Below, piece after piece: positions 17,703 through 26,778 of a stretch of DNA of 64,000 nucleotides (positions are counted from its first letter, which is position 1; each line of letters starts with the position of its first letter). The DNA comes from Persicitalea jodogahamensis (GTDB taxonomy: Bacteria > Bacteroidota > Bacteroidia > Cytophagales > Spirosomataceae): contig NZ_BMXF01000001.1 of the NCBI RefSeq assembly GCF_014651615.1, positions 62,001-126,000 on the forward strand, read 5' to 3'. The notes under the pieces were generated by a model that saw nothing but the letters and a program-made list of their open reading frames with translations, was not told the DNA's origin and ran no database searches. The position numbers and the translations under genes are program-made.

Positions 17703-17936
17703 ATGCCTAACTATCTGATCGATATTAATCTGCCCTATTATTTTTCGCTTTGGAATAATGAAGTGTACGTCCATCAAGTAACGGAATACTGGTTGGTGGA
17801 ACCTGCCGAAAAAGCAGTTTTCGAGTATGTCCTGAATGATGAGGAAAAGTACATTGGTTTAAAACCCGCCACCCGCCATATCATTTCGCCTTCTTTTCCT
17901 GATATGCTGATTGATTTGGGGAGAGTTTTCGGTTGA
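17703..17936 (+). pseudogene. Chimeric remnant: DUF5615 toxin start joined to Uma2 nuclease end
   Basis: The 77-codon frame is a hybrid. Residues 1-25 (MPNYLIDINLPYYFSLWNNE and a few more) are the start of a DUF5615/Mut7-C-type PIN-like toxin, including the first acidic position of the PIN core. From VTEYWLVEPAEKAVFEY onward it reads like the last third of a Uma2-family (PD-(D/E)xK-like) endonuclease, ending in IISPSFPDMLIDLGRVF. The rest of the toxin and the catalytic core of the Uma2 protein are missing, as expected from a deletion that fused two neighbouring genes in frame. Neither activity should remain. It is cotranscribed with the DUF433 gene. Domain calls are by eye. Confidence 0.65.
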
Positions 17937-17989
17937 GGGAATATTAAATATCTTTTCTTCGAGCGAAACGCTGAAGTATCAGCAGACGC

Positions 17990-18021
17990 TTTGACTAGTG
18001 GACACTAAATCACTAGCTTTG
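17990..18021 (+). promoter_or_regulatory. Bacteroidota-type promoter of the ABC-F gene
   Basis: TTTG (17990-17993), a 20-base spacer and TAGCTTTG (18014-18021) fit the consensus exactly. The leader to the TTG start at 18087 would be about 60 bases. Confidence 0.65.
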
Positions 18022-18086
18022 TCAAAAAAAGAAGCCGTAACACGGCAGATGCTGTCCTACGCATCCACTTACCAAATTCCAACTCA

Positions 18087-19985
18087 TTGAATTATCTTTC
18101 GGCAGAAAACGTCTCCAAGTCTTTTGGAGAAAAATGGCTTTTTAAAAACGTGACCTTCGGCATGAGTCGGGGCGATAAGGTGGCATTGATTGGCACCAAC
18201 GGCACAGGGAAAACTACCTTCATGAATATCCTGGCCGGGCGCATTTCTCCCGACAGCGGTGAGGTTAATATTCGCAAGGAAATCAGGGTGGGGTACTTGG
18301 ATCAGAACCCTCTTTTTGACGATGAACTACCGGTCATTGAGGTGATCTTCGTCTCTTCCAACCCGGTGGCCAATGTAGTCAGACGCTATGAGCATGCCCT
18401 CGCTACGGGAAATAACGATGCCCTGACGGATATCTTGGAAGAAATGGATCACCTGAAAGCGTGGGATTTCGAAGCTCGCGCTAAGGAAATTCTGGGCCGA
18501 CTGGGTATTCACGACGTAGACGCCCGCTTCGGGACGCTTTCGGGCGGTCAGCGTAAGCGCGTGGCACTGGCCAAAGTACTGCTGGAAGAGCCCGATTTGC
18601 TGTTGCTGGATGAGCCTACCAACCACCTGGATCTTGCTACCGTCGAATGGTTGGAAAATCACCTGAATACCCAGAATACCACGTTGCTGGTAGTTACGCA
18701 CGACCGTTATTTTTTAGATAAAGTGTGTAACAATGTGCTGGAATTGGATCACGGCTCGGCATACACCTATAAAGGCAATTATGCCTATTTTCTGGAAAAA
18801 AAATCGGAACGGGAGGAAGTGGAAGCCGCCGAAATCGACAAGGCCCGCAACCTCATGCGAAAGGAACTGGACTGGATCAGGCGGCAACCCAAGGCGCGGG
18901 GTACTAAGGCCAAGTACCGGGTGGATGCTTTTGAAGGCCTGAAAGATAAGGCCAGTCAGAAAAAATTCGATAACCAACTGGAACTGAATGTGCGTTCCAC
19001 GCGGCTGGGTAGCAAGATCATCGAACTGGAAAGCGTAGGAAAAGGGTACGATGGTCGTGAACTGATCCACAATTTCGTCTATACTTTTCGGAAAGGCGAC
19101 CGTATCGGCATCGTCGGGCCGAACGGCATGGGCAAGACCACGCTGCTGAAAATGATCACGGGCGAGGTACGGCCCGATAATGGCCAGGTAATACGCGGCG
19201 ATACGGTGCAGTTTGGCCACTACACGCAATCAGACCTGGATTTTGAGCCGGGACAGCGGGTCATCGAGATTGTGAAAGAGATAGCTGATGTGGTGCGGCT
19301 CGGCAATGGGCAAACCGTCATGGCGTCGAAGTTTCTGGAAACATTTCTCTTCCCCCCCGAAAAACAGTACGATTATATCGAGAAGCTTAGCGGAGGCGAA
19401 AAGCGACGGCTTCAATTGTTGCTGATGCTGATGAAGGAACCTAATTTCCTGATTCTGGATGAACCAACCAATGACCTTGACATCAGTAGCCTGAACGTAT
19501 TGGAAGAGTTTCTTTCCAATTTTCCGGGCTGTCTGATGATCGTTTCGCACGACCGTTACTTCCTCGACCAACTGGTTGACCACCTTTTTGTTTTTGAGGG
19601 AGACGGAAGAATCAAGGATTTCCCCGGCAACTACTCCGACTACCGCCTGTGGCTGGAAGAGCAGGAGGCCGCCGAAAGGAAAGAAAACAGCAGCCAATCA
19701 GGGGCTAAAACTCCGGCAAATGGCCAGGAAGTACCCCTTGTTCAGGAAAGCGTAGCTAAAACCGATACCACGAAACGCAAGTTGAGTTTTAAGGAGCGGC
19801 GCGAGATGGAGCAACTGGAAACCGAAATGCCGAAACTGGAAAAGCGCAAAGCGCAACTGGTCGAAAAGCTCGGTACGGGCGGCTCGCACGAAGAGCTCAT
19901 GGAATGGTCGGTCGAAATCGAGGCAATCAACGACTCACTGTCGGAAAAGGAGATGCGCTGGCTGGAGCTTTCGGAAATTGCGTAG
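18087..19985 (+). CDS. ABC-F family ATPase (Uup-like)
   Basis: A soluble protein of 632 residues with two ABC cassettes and no membrane domain, as in ABC-F translation factors. The first Walker A is GTNGTGKT (36-43), with the signature LSGGQRKRVALAKVLL and Walker B LLLLDEPTNHLDL. The second cassette has GPNGMGKT, LSGGEKRRLQLL and FLILDEPTNDLDI. A linker rich in charged residues lies between, and a C-terminal coiled coil (residues about 545-632) is typical of Uup, which also binds branched DNA. The start codon is TTG at 18087, supported by the family N-terminus NYLSAENVSKSFGE and by the promoter position. A role at the ribosome or in replication is likely; antibiotic resistance is not implied. 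Confidence 0.92.
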   Translation: MNYLSAENVSKSFGEKWLFKNVTFGMSRGDKVALIGTNGTGKTTFMNILAGRISPDSGEVNIRKEIRVGYLDQNPLFDDELPVIEVIFVSSNPVANVVRRYEHALATGNNDALTDILEEMDHLKAWDFEARAKEILGRLGIHDVDARFGTLSGGQRKRVALAKVLLEEPDLLLLDEPTNHLDLATVEWLENHLNTQNTTLLVVTHDRYFLDKVCNNVLELDHGSAYTYKGNYAYFLEKKSEREEVEAAEIDKARNLMRKELDWIRRQPKARGTKAKYRVDAFEGLKDKASQKKFDNQLELNVRSTRLGSKIIELESVGKGYDGRELIHNFVYTFRKGDRIGIVGPNGMGKTTLLKMITGEVRPDNGQVIRGDTVQFGHYTQSDLDFEPGQRVIEIVKEIADVVRLGNGQTVMASKFLETFLFPPEKQYDYIEKLSGGEKRRLQLLLMLMKEPNFLILDEPTNDLDISSLNVLEEFLSNFPGCLMIVSHDRYFLDQLVDHLFVFEGDGRIKDFPGNYSDYRLWLEEQEAAERKENSSQSGAKTPANGQEVPLVQESVAKTDTTKRKLSFKERREMEQLETEMPKLEKRKAQLVEKLGTGGSHEELMEWSVEIEAINDSLSEKEMRWLELSEIA

Positions 19986-20005
19986 CTTTGGGCAAATTCC
20001 CACCT

Positions 20006-20635
20006 ATGGACGCTATTGTCGAGTTTTTTCAATACATTCTCAATTCCGAAGAAATCATCCGCACAGGCGGACTGATTGTCATCACACTCATCGTGTTTGC
20101 TGAGAATGGCCTCTTCTTCGCCTTCTTCCTGCCGGGCGACTACCTCGTTTTTCTGGCGGGTGTTTTTTGTGGCACCCGAACACTGGACGTCCCGATCTCG
20201 ACGCTCCTGATAAGTATGATTGCAGCGGCGATATTGGGCTCGTTGGTAGGCTATTTGTTTGGTCGCTTCTTCGGTGACCGGCTTGAAACGCAGCGAGAGT
20301 CTTTCTTTTTCAAAAAGAAAAATATCGAAACTACCCGGAAGTACTTTGACAAATACGGCAGTCGCACGCTCATCATCAGCCGTTTCCTGCCAATTGTCCG
20401 CACTTTTGCTCCCATTCTGGCGGGTTTGGTGCGCATGCCCATCCCTTCCTTTATGACCTATAATGTAGTGGGAGGGATGATATGGATACTGACGCTTACG
20501 GGCGGTGGGTACCTTTTCGGAGAGCAGTTTCCGTGGATAGTGAACTACGTTCACTATGTGATTATATTCTTCCTGGCTATCACAACCTTCACAGTGGTCA
20601 AAGGATATCTCAACGCCCGCAAGTCCTCGCTTTAA
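20006..20635 (+). CDS. DedA family membrane protein
   Basis: A 209-residue DedA/SNARE-associated (VTT) family protein with re-entrant and membrane segments. Family motifs are FAENGLFFAFFLPGDYLVFLAG (E and PGD), GSLVGYLFGRFFGD, KKNIETTRKYFDKYGSRTLI, SRFLPIVRTFAPILAG (the R-x3-R pair) and MTYNVVGGMIWILTLTGGGYLFG. DedA proteins move or flip undecaprenyl phosphate or phospholipids across the membrane. The ATG at 20006 gives the family-typical start; the open frame upstream belongs to the ABC-F gene. It begins 20 bases after that gene and is likely co-transcribed. Its end overlaps nadC by 4 bases, tail to tail. Confidence 0.9.
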   Translation: MDAIVEFFQYILNSEEIIRTGGLIVITLIVFAENGLFFAFFLPGDYLVFLAGVFCGTRTLDVPISTLLISMIAAAILGSLVGYLFGRFFGDRLETQRESFFFKKKNIETTRKYFDKYGSRTLIISRFLPIVRTFAPILAGLVRMPIPSFMTYNVVGGMIWILTLTGGGYLFGEQFPWIVNYVHYVIIFFLAITTFTVVKGYLNARKSSL

Positions 20636-21483
20636 AAAGCCTTCAGACTCAAATCCAGACTCTTAATCTGATGGGTCAGTGCGCCGCTTGAAATGCTGTC
20701 CACGCCTGTTTCGGCCACGGCACGCAAGGTAGTTTCGTTGATATTGCCCGAAGCCTCGGTTTCGATGCGTCCGCCGATCTTTCTGACTGCCTCACGCATG
20801 TCTTCCAGTGAAAAATTATCCAGCATGACAATGTCTGCCCCGCCCAGGCGCAAAACCTCGTCCACCTCGCCTAAGTTGCGGGTTTCGATCTCTATTTTAA
20901 GATCGCGACCTGTTTTCTCAAGGTACTGATGGGCACGGACGAGCGCTGCCTGAATGCCCCCGGCGTAATCGAGGTGGTTATCTTTCAGCATGATCATGTC
21001 GTAAAGACCCATGCGGTGATTGTGTGCTCCACCAATGCGGGTGGCCATTTTTTCAAAAAGGCGAAAATTAGGCGTCGTCTTTCGGGTGTCAAGTAGCTTT
21101 ACGGGCAGGTCGGCAATCAGGTCTACCATGCTCCGGGTGTAGGTAGCGATACCGCTCATGCGTTGCATGATATTAAGCATCAACCGCTCAGCCTGCAGGA
21201 TGGAACGCGCGCTTCCTTCGACGGTAAGAACGATGTCGCCAACTTCGATGCGGGCGCCATCCTGAATTTTAACCTCTACTTTCAGTGCAGGATCGACTTC
21301 ATCGAAAACGACGAGAGCCACTTCCACGCCCGCCAGCACGCCGGCTTGCTTTACCAGCAGTCGGGCACGTTTTGTGGCGGTTTCGGGTACGCAGGAAAGG
21401 GAGGAGTGGTCGCCATCGCCAATATCCTCGCGCAGGGCGAGGCGGATGAGGTCGCGGAGTTCGTGGGGGTTGGTTTCGGTCAT
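20632..21483 (-). CDS. nadC: Nicotinate-nucleotide pyrophosphorylase (carboxylating)
   Basis: NadC makes nicotinate mononucleotide from quinolinate and PRPP in de novo NAD synthesis. The 283-residue sequence has the start LIRLALREDIGDGDHSS, a conserved TRKTTPNFRLFEKMATRIGG block with an IGGAHNHRMGLYD segment and MLKDNHL, and the barrel motifs IEIETRNLGEV, ADIVMLDNFS, IETEASGNI and GVDSISSGALTH. All substrate-binding positions appear intact. It starts only 9 bases after the stop of the CHAT protein gene on the same strand, so read-through from the sigma-factor/protease unit is likely unless a promoter lies inside that gene. Confidence 0.95.
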   Translation of the reverse strand: MTETNPHELRDLIRLALREDIGDGDHSSLSCVPETATKRARLLVKQAGVLAGVEVALVVFDEVDPALKVEVKIQDGARIEVGDIVLTVEGSARSILQAERLMLNIMQRMSGIATYTRSMVDLIADLPVKLLDTRKTTPNFRLFEKMATRIGGAHNHRMGLYDMIMLKDNHLDYAGGIQAALVRAHQYLEKTGRDLKIEIETRNLGEVDEVLRLGGADIVMLDNFSLEDMREAVRKIGGRIETEASGNINETTLRAVAETGVDSISSGALTHQIKSLDLSLKAF

Positions 21484-21492
21484 GCCGGAAAA

Positions 21493-24309
21493 TTACGGGG
21501 AATCGCGCAAAGTCGCAAAGCTGCTCAGCCAATTCCTTCTCTTATTCCAGAAAACCAGTACTCCCAGACCAAGCAGCAAAATGCCTCCCACGATCCAGAT
21601 GCCGGCATAATGTTTCTGGCAGACCGGCTCGGCCTGACCAATCAATACCAGCCCCGCCCAGGCGTACGGTAGTTGATCTTCGGGATCTGCGTCAGCCAAC
21701 CACGCCCTTTGGGCATTTTGCAGGGCTTCGTCCAAAGAAAGGCCCCGGCTGACATTTTGGTGAAAAAGCTCGGTTAGCCGGTAGGTAGGCTTGTCTTCCA
21801 CACTCCACAGTGTGGTGAGAGTGCTGGGAATTCCGACCGCCGCAAAGCCGCGGGCCAAGCTAAATACACCCTCACCACGCTGGTTTTGGCCGATGCCCGT
21901 TCTGCAGGCCGAAAGTACCATAAGTTGGGTAAGGAATGGGGTGCCGGGTACTTCTGAAAGGCGAAGGAGCGAATCGGCGAAGTAGAGCTTTGGCTCCACC
22001 CGGCTGCTATCGGCGGTAGCGTGGGTGAAAAGCTGCACAACTCGATGGCGGGGCGCTTGTTTTAAAAAGGCCCCCCGTGACGCGGCGGTCTTTACCAGAT
22101 TTTTGGCAAAAAAGAATTCTTTACTCACATTATCCAGGGATTGGTCCGACTGCGTGAGCGAGACCTGTTTCAAGTCAGGCGCGAAGTCAACGGGAGCCAT
22201 GCCCAGAAAAGTACGCGAAGAGGGCCACCAGCCTTCCGCCTGGCGGGGGGCGCGTTCCAGAAAACCAGCGGAGTAAGTATAACTGATCGCGTGGTGCAGT
22301 ACGAGGTAGTTGGGCTTGGTGGGCGAAAGGCTGAGGGCGGCAAAGGGGATGAGGGGCCCATCGGGAGAAATGATCAATTTGGTATGGGCTTCCAGCTCGA
22401 ACGGTTCTACCAACACCTGGTAAAGGCCATAAGCTGCCTTGAGATAATCGGGAAAGTGGCCATTCTGAGCCTCTCGGCTGATCAGCAGCCTGTTCATTTC
22501 GTTCAGGTAGTTCCAGTATTTCTCCCGGTTGAGTTGTTGAAAAGTTATGCGTTCGGGGCTGACGCAGATCCCATATACTGCGCTGTCTCCCACAAAATAG
22601 GATAAGAAAGCGGCTGACTTCTTCGCCTGACCATCAATGAGCTTTTGCCGGATGGCCGACAGGCCCGGAACGCGGTTGTCGTAGCGGGCGTAGAAATACC
22701 TGGGGTTGGTTTTCTCCAGCCGGTCGATAAAAGCATCCTGCTCTTCCATCATCGCCAACAATTCCCCGCGCAACCGGGTGAGGCTCGTGTCGGAAAGCGT
22801 CTCATCAGTCAGCAGCTTTTCCAAGTTCCGGGTGGCCTGCCGTAGCTTTTGCTCCTCAGTTTTCTGTTGGGCATTAAGTTTCGCCTCCGCCGTATGTTCA
22901 TTCAATTGATCGTTGAGCAACACGGCACGACTTTTCTCGAAGAAATGCAAGGCTGCTACGGGGTCATTGAGCAGGTAGCATGTTTGAATGGCCCGCTCGT
23001 AGGTGGTGCGTGCCTTGCTGCGCCAGTGCAGCTTGGTGCCTTCGCCGGTATGGTCCCGGCGCATGAGGTCAATCAGGCTGTCGGCCAGCATATAGGTGCG
23101 CAGGGCGTGTTTGAGTTTTACTCTGTCATCACCTGTGTGTCTGGCGTAGTCGAGCCAGGTATCGGCTTTGTCCTGGACTATGCTGAGGAAGTAATCCCGA
23201 TGGGAAGCCAGACGGATTAGTCTGGCCGCGGGTAGGGAAGCAACGCTCGTCTGGTCGAACCCAATTGATAAAGCGTTGAGCCCCTGCTGGTGGTAGTTGA
23301 GTGCCCGTTCGAAATTTTTGCGCTTACGTTGCAGCAAGGCCATGTAGTCCAACAGAATACTCTTACTGGACTTACTTTTATTAATCCGCAATGCTTCTTG
23401 AAAATAGTTTTGCGCCTTGGCATCATTACCCATGTCCAGATAGGCAGCGCCCAGGGAAGTGGCGTAATCGGACAGGTTCTCATTGTTATTCTTTTTGGCC
23501 ATCGCGTAGGCCAAATGGTAATGCGACAGGCTTTCGTCCAGTTGGCCCATGTCGTACAGAATACCTCCCAGCATCCTTTCCTCGCCGCTAAGCGTACGGT
23601 GGTGTTCGGGAAATTGGAGAATCAGGGCAATGGCCCTTTCAAGAGTTTGTCTGGCTTCGGGCAACCGACCCAGTTCGGCCAGCACCTGGCTTTTTTGCAC
23701 CAGCAGTTTGGAGGTGATTACATCATCGCCTACCCGAAGAGCGACTTTTTCTCCCTCTTCGGCGTAATTCAGTGCCCTGTCGTAATCACCCACCATGCGG
23801 TAGTGGCCGATGACGTAAGGATAAGCCGAGTTGAGCGACTGCGATGCCTGCGGCTGATCCTTTCCCAGCTCAATGGCCTTGGATAGAGCTAAAATGGATT
23901 TTTCGGCCGCGTTGTCATAGTCATAGTAAACGCCCTGGCGGTAATTGGCCAGGACCAGGTCACTATTTTTCAGAGTGAGGTTGGGATGAGCGTAGGCGTC
24001 GATGACCCGCTGGGAGCAGACGATGGCCGGAGCTATGTCTGTGTTGAAAGAATAAGCAAAATAATAATGCACCCGGGCCAGTTCATTGAGGGCACTCACG
24101 TAGTTCGAATCAGCCACCGGGTAGCATTTCTGGTAGTCTGACAACCAGCCTTCCAGATTCTGGCGTTGTCGTACCAGTGCCAGGCTGTCGAAGCCCGTAG
24201 CGGTGATTCCCTGCAACCGGGAGTGGAAAGCGGTACGACCCTGGCATTGAGCAAACAACTGAATGTTTGCCAGGAAGTAAAGTCCCAAGCCCAGTAGTAG
24301 CGTTCGCAT
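21493..24309 (-). CDS. Exported TPR-CHAT protein (caspase-like fold)
   Basis: A 938-residue protein with a signal peptide (MRTLLLGLGLYFLANIQLFA), about 400 residues of tetratricopeptide repeats (for example YRMVGDYDRALNYAEEGEKV, AAYLDMGNDAKAQNYFQEAL, QRKRKNFERALNYHQQGL), a coiled-coil stretch around 470-520 and a C-terminal CHAT domain. The CHAT dyad is H763 in LFTHATAD and C802 in VLSACRTG, both present, followed by the usual SLARGFAAVGIPSTLTTLW. A membrane helix at about 903-923 and a short basic tail end the protein. CHAT domains are separase/caspase-like cysteine proteases; in Bacteroidota, TPR-CHAT proteins are widespread and mostly unstudied. It is the fourth gene of the sigma-factor unit, 16 bases after the subtilase gene. 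The catalytic domain appears to lie in the periplasm. Confidence 0.9.
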   Translation of the reverse strand: MRTLLLGLGLYFLANIQLFAQCQGRTAFHSRLQGITATGFDSLALVRQRQNLEGWLSDYQKCYPVADSNYVSALNELARVHYYFAYSFNTDIAPAIVCSQRVIDAYAHPNLTLKNSDLVLANYRQGVYYDYDNAAEKSILALSKAIELGKDQPQASQSLNSAYPYVIGHYRMVGDYDRALNYAEEGEKVALRVGDDVITSKLLVQKSQVLAELGRLPEARQTLERAIALILQFPEHHRTLSGEERMLGGILYDMGQLDESLSHYHLAYAMAKKNNNENLSDYATSLGAAYLDMGNDAKAQNYFQEALRINKSKSSKSILLDYMALLQRKRKNFERALNYHQQGLNALSIGFDQTSVASLPAARLIRLASHRDYFLSIVQDKADTWLDYARHTGDDRVKLKHALRTYMLADSLIDLMRRDHTGEGTKLHWRSKARTTYERAIQTCYLLNDPVAALHFFEKSRAVLLNDQLNEHTAEAKLNAQQKTEEQKLRQATRNLEKLLTDETLSDTSLTRLRGELLAMMEEQDAFIDRLEKTNPRYFYARYDNRVPGLSAIRQKLIDGQAKKSAAFLSYFVGDSAVYGICVSPERITFQQLNREKYWNYLNEMNRLLISREAQNGHFPDYLKAAYGLYQVLVEPFELEAHTKLIISPDGPLIPFAALSLSPTKPNYLVLHHAISYTYSAGFLERAPRQAEGWWPSSRTFLGMAPVDFAPDLKQVSLTQSDQSLDNVSKEFFFAKNLVKTAASRGAFLKQAPRHRVVQLFTHATADSSRVEPKLYFADSLLRLSEVPGTPFLTQLMVLSACRTGIGQNQRGEGVFSLARGFAAVGIPSTLTTLWSVEDKPTYRLTELFHQNVSRGLSLDEALQNAQRAWLADADPEDQLPYAWAGLVLIGQAEPVCQKHYAGIWIVGGILLLGLGVLVFWNKRRNWLSSFATLRDSP

Positions 24310-24325
24310 TTCCAGTCATTTATAT

Positions 24326-25987
24326 TCAGGTGTTTCTACTGAATGTAACTTCCCCGATGGTCTTGGCTGTTATTTCATCCAGTACTTGCTGTCGGGAAAG
24401 GCCAGCTGTTTCGATAGTGGCCAAAGCGCAAGCCACGTAAGGAGCCGCAAAGGAAGTCCCCTGAAGCGTATGATTAGGACTGTCCGTCAAAGGTAGGGCC
24501 GACGGAAATCCGCCCAATCGGCCTGACTTGGCCGTGAGCGATACCGCCGCGCCTGTGTTACCCTGCACGCTGCCATCATAGAAGGAGTTGACGGTGATAA
24601 CTTTTTCCAGGCTGTAGGTACCCTCCGATACCCCAAACTGGGCGGGATAGATCGAAGTACCGTCAAGGCTAATATTTTCGTTGCCCGACGAGGCCACTAC
24701 CCATACGCCCAGATCGGTCAGCGTTTTTATTTTTCGATACAAAAGATCCAGGGCATTCGAGTCGAGCCTGCCGCCGAAGCTGGCGTTAAGTACCTTGATG
24801 GGCATTCCGGCGGTCTTTTTGGCGATAAGGTAATTAAGACCACTCAGTACGTCGGCGAGCGTTCCCTGAGCCGCGCAGTTAAATGATTTCACAGGAAGCA
24901 CCTGACAGCCGTTCCGGTTGAGGATGCCTGTAATGAGCGTGCCATGACGCCCGACGTTTCTTCGCTGCCGGATTCCGCCTTTGGCCTGCTCGTCTTCAAC
25001 CTCTTCATCCACCTTATGGTCGTCGTAGGGGCTTGACTTGATTTGGGCCGCGGTCAGTGGAGTAAGTACTGCCAACTGCTGGAAGAATACCGGCTTCTGT
25101 AGATAATGAACAATGCTGCAATAGCCAAAATCCGCTCCTGAAAGGCAAGAATCTGCGGGCGCCCGGGCTATTTTAAACTTGAAAGGATTCCCTTCGGTAT
25201 CAATCAACGGTTCCGCAGACTCCCATTTGTACTTGAGGCCCGTATCCATGACAGCTACGATGGGGTCTTTGGCTCTTTCAATACTATTCGAATAATGCGC
25301 TCCATCGCTATTTTCGAAGACCCTGAAATCCGAATCATAGACTTTCGTAATTACTGCGTTGGCGTTAATGGGGGGCGCGGTTTCGTGACTTGGGGGATGG
25401 GGATTGGCAATAAAATGATTCTCGGCCTGAGCGTAGAGTTGAGCAAAGTCGGCAAGCTCGCCTTGCCCGTCGCGCCCATCCCATTCCAGCAGCACGTCCA
25501 CACTGGCCCCTTGCTGATGTTCACGCTTATCGTTAAAACATTCACTCGCCCGAACAATCCTGAATTGCACCTTTTTATTTTTCCCCTGGTCATGATCGAA
25601 AAACCAGGCAAAAGAGCCATCCTCACGTACGACGGGCTGTTTTGTTTCCGGCTCCTTTCCGCCGAGCAGCCAGCGGAGCCAGCCCTCAATCAAATTTGCC
25701 AGACTGCGGAAGAAGTTGTTCGCGCTGTTTTCCAGGGCAGGGGGGCGGGGAATCACTTGGCCGGAAGAATCTGGATTACCCGTGACACTCTGATCCATTC
25801 TTTTCTGGCGTTCTATATATTCCTGAAGCCCCGGAAGCTCGGGGCTCACCACCACGATTTTCTGATTAGGGACAGCCCGGTGGGGTGCCTTCGGGTCACC
25901 AATACGCCGCAGAGGGGGCGTCAGAATATCATTATCAGCGGCTCGTTTCTTTGAGTCGGAATCACTGTAATCGGGATCTTGGGGCAT
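24326..25987 (-). CDS. S8 (subtilisin-like) serine protease
   Basis: A 553-residue protein with no signal peptide. The first 240 residues are a charged, Pro-rich, non-family region with one Trp-rich patch (NLIEGWLRWLLGG, about 98-110). The subtilase domain shows all catalytic residues: D248 in AVMDTGL, H348 in GRHGTLITGIL, the oxyanion N436 in VASSGNEN and S512 in QGTSFAAPY. A long acidic insert between Asp and His (about 275-345) is unusual. A cytoplasmic protease is implied unless it leaves by another route. It lies 35 bases after the anti-sigma-like gene and 16 before the TPR-CHAT gene. Possible roles are regulated intracellular proteolysis or activation of the CHAT protein; neither is shown by sequence. 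Confidence 0.9.
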   Translation of the reverse strand: MPQDPDYSDSDSKKRAADNDILTPPLRRIGDPKAPHRAVPNQKIVVVSPELPGLQEYIERQKRMDQSVTGNPDSSGQVIPRPPALENSANNFFRSLANLIEGWLRWLLGGKEPETKQPVVREDGSFAWFFDHDQGKNKKVQFRIVRASECFNDKREHQQGASVDVLLEWDGRDGQGELADFAQLYAQAENHFIANPHPPSHETAPPINANAVITKVYDSDFRVFENSDGAHYSNSIERAKDPIVAVMDTGLKYKWESAEPLIDTEGNPFKFKIARAPADSCLSGADFGYCSIVHYLQKPVFFQQLAVLTPLTAAQIKSSPYDDHKVDEEVEDEQAKGGIRQRRNVGRHGTLITGILNRNGCQVLPVKSFNCAAQGTLADVLSGLNYLIAKKTAGMPIKVLNASFGGRLDSNALDLLYRKIKTLTDLGVWVVASSGNENISLDGTSIYPAQFGVSEGTYSLEKVITVNSFYDGSVQGNTGAAVSLTAKSGRLGGFPSALPLTDSPNHTLQGTSFAAPYVACALATIETAGLSRQQVLDEITAKTIGEVTFSRNT

Positions 25988-26022
25988 AGTTTCAAGGGTT
26001 TAGGGGTTATGGTAAGAATCGT

Positions 26023-26757
26023 TCACTGTCCTTCAAGTTCTGCCAGCCACTGTCGGGCCTGCTCTTTTTCGGCCTTCCCTACCTGATCGCTCGTGGCTAC
26101 GTCTTCCAGCAAATCTTTTGCCTTTTTTTTATCCGACGGTCGGTTTCGGTATAAGTAAGCGATGGCTTCATAAAACTTGCCTGGATTGTAGAACAGGTCG
26201 GGTTGCCCGGCCAGGCGATGAAAGTACTCAATGGCGAGATCATAATCCTGCTGACGCAGAGCGGCGAGTCCGGCTACTTTCAGGGCTTCACCGTTGTTTG
26301 GGTTGTGCCGCAGCAAGTCATTGCCAATGGTCAGTGCATCGTCGTATTTGCTTTTGTTGTACTGATCCTTGGCCAGTTCCAGGCTATCGGCAGCACCGCT
26401 CATTTGTACCGAAAGACTATCAAGTTCCTGCTCTACATAGGCCTGGGCAAGCCGGGGCTCTGTCAACTCTTTAGTGCCGCTAAGCCACAGCCACGCCCAT
26501 CCCATTGCCAGAACCACCACTGCGGCAGCGGCATATTGCCAGATGGGGATCCGACGGACAGGGGTTTTGGCAGGGGCGGACTTCTGCCATTCGGCGTGGC
26601 GTTCGGCCAAGGTTTGTTCCCGTAGTACTTGCTTGGTTTTCAGGTAAAAAGCGACTTCCTCCTGCAACTGGGGATTTTGACGCAGGTCCTCCTCGAACTT
26701 GGCCTTTTCGGGCGGAGGTAAATCCTGGTTAAAATAATCTTCGATGTGGTCGTTCAT
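26023..26757 (-). CDS. Membrane anti-sigma-like TPR protein
   Basis: A 244-residue protein. Residues 1-60 are a helical cytoplasmic part that starts MNDHIEDYFNQDLPPPEKAK with an FEEDLRQNP motif as seen at the front of many anti-sigma factors; no zinc HxxxCxxC motif is present. A single membrane helix follows at about 72-92 (IWQYAAAAVVVLAMGWAWLWL). The outer part has two or three TPR units (YDDALTIGNDLLRHNPNNGE, YDLAIEYFHRLAG). It starts 21 bases after the ECF sigma gene, the usual place for an anti-sigma. I infer that it holds the sigma factor at the membrane and senses something through the TPRs. Confidence 0.75.
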   Translation of the reverse strand: MNDHIEDYFNQDLPPPEKAKFEEDLRQNPQLQEEVAFYLKTKQVLREQTLAERHAEWQKSAPAKTPVRRIPIWQYAAAAVVVLAMGWAWLWLSGTKELTEPRLAQAYVEQELDSLSVQMSGAADSLELAKDQYNKSKYDDALTIGNDLLRHNPNNGEALKVAGLAALRQQDYDLAIEYFHRLAGQPDLFYNPGKFYEAIAYLYRNRPSDKKKAKDLLEDVATSDQVGKAEKEQARQWLAELEGQ

Positions 26758-26778
26758 TTTTCTTTCGTAGGTTAATAA

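Noticed and set aside
21493-24309. CHAT protein as part of a Craspase (type III-E CRISPR) or a gasdermin module
   Set aside because: No cas gene, CRISPR array or gasdermin-like gene is near; the signal peptide and TPR layout match ordinary Bacteroidota TPR-CHAT proteins.
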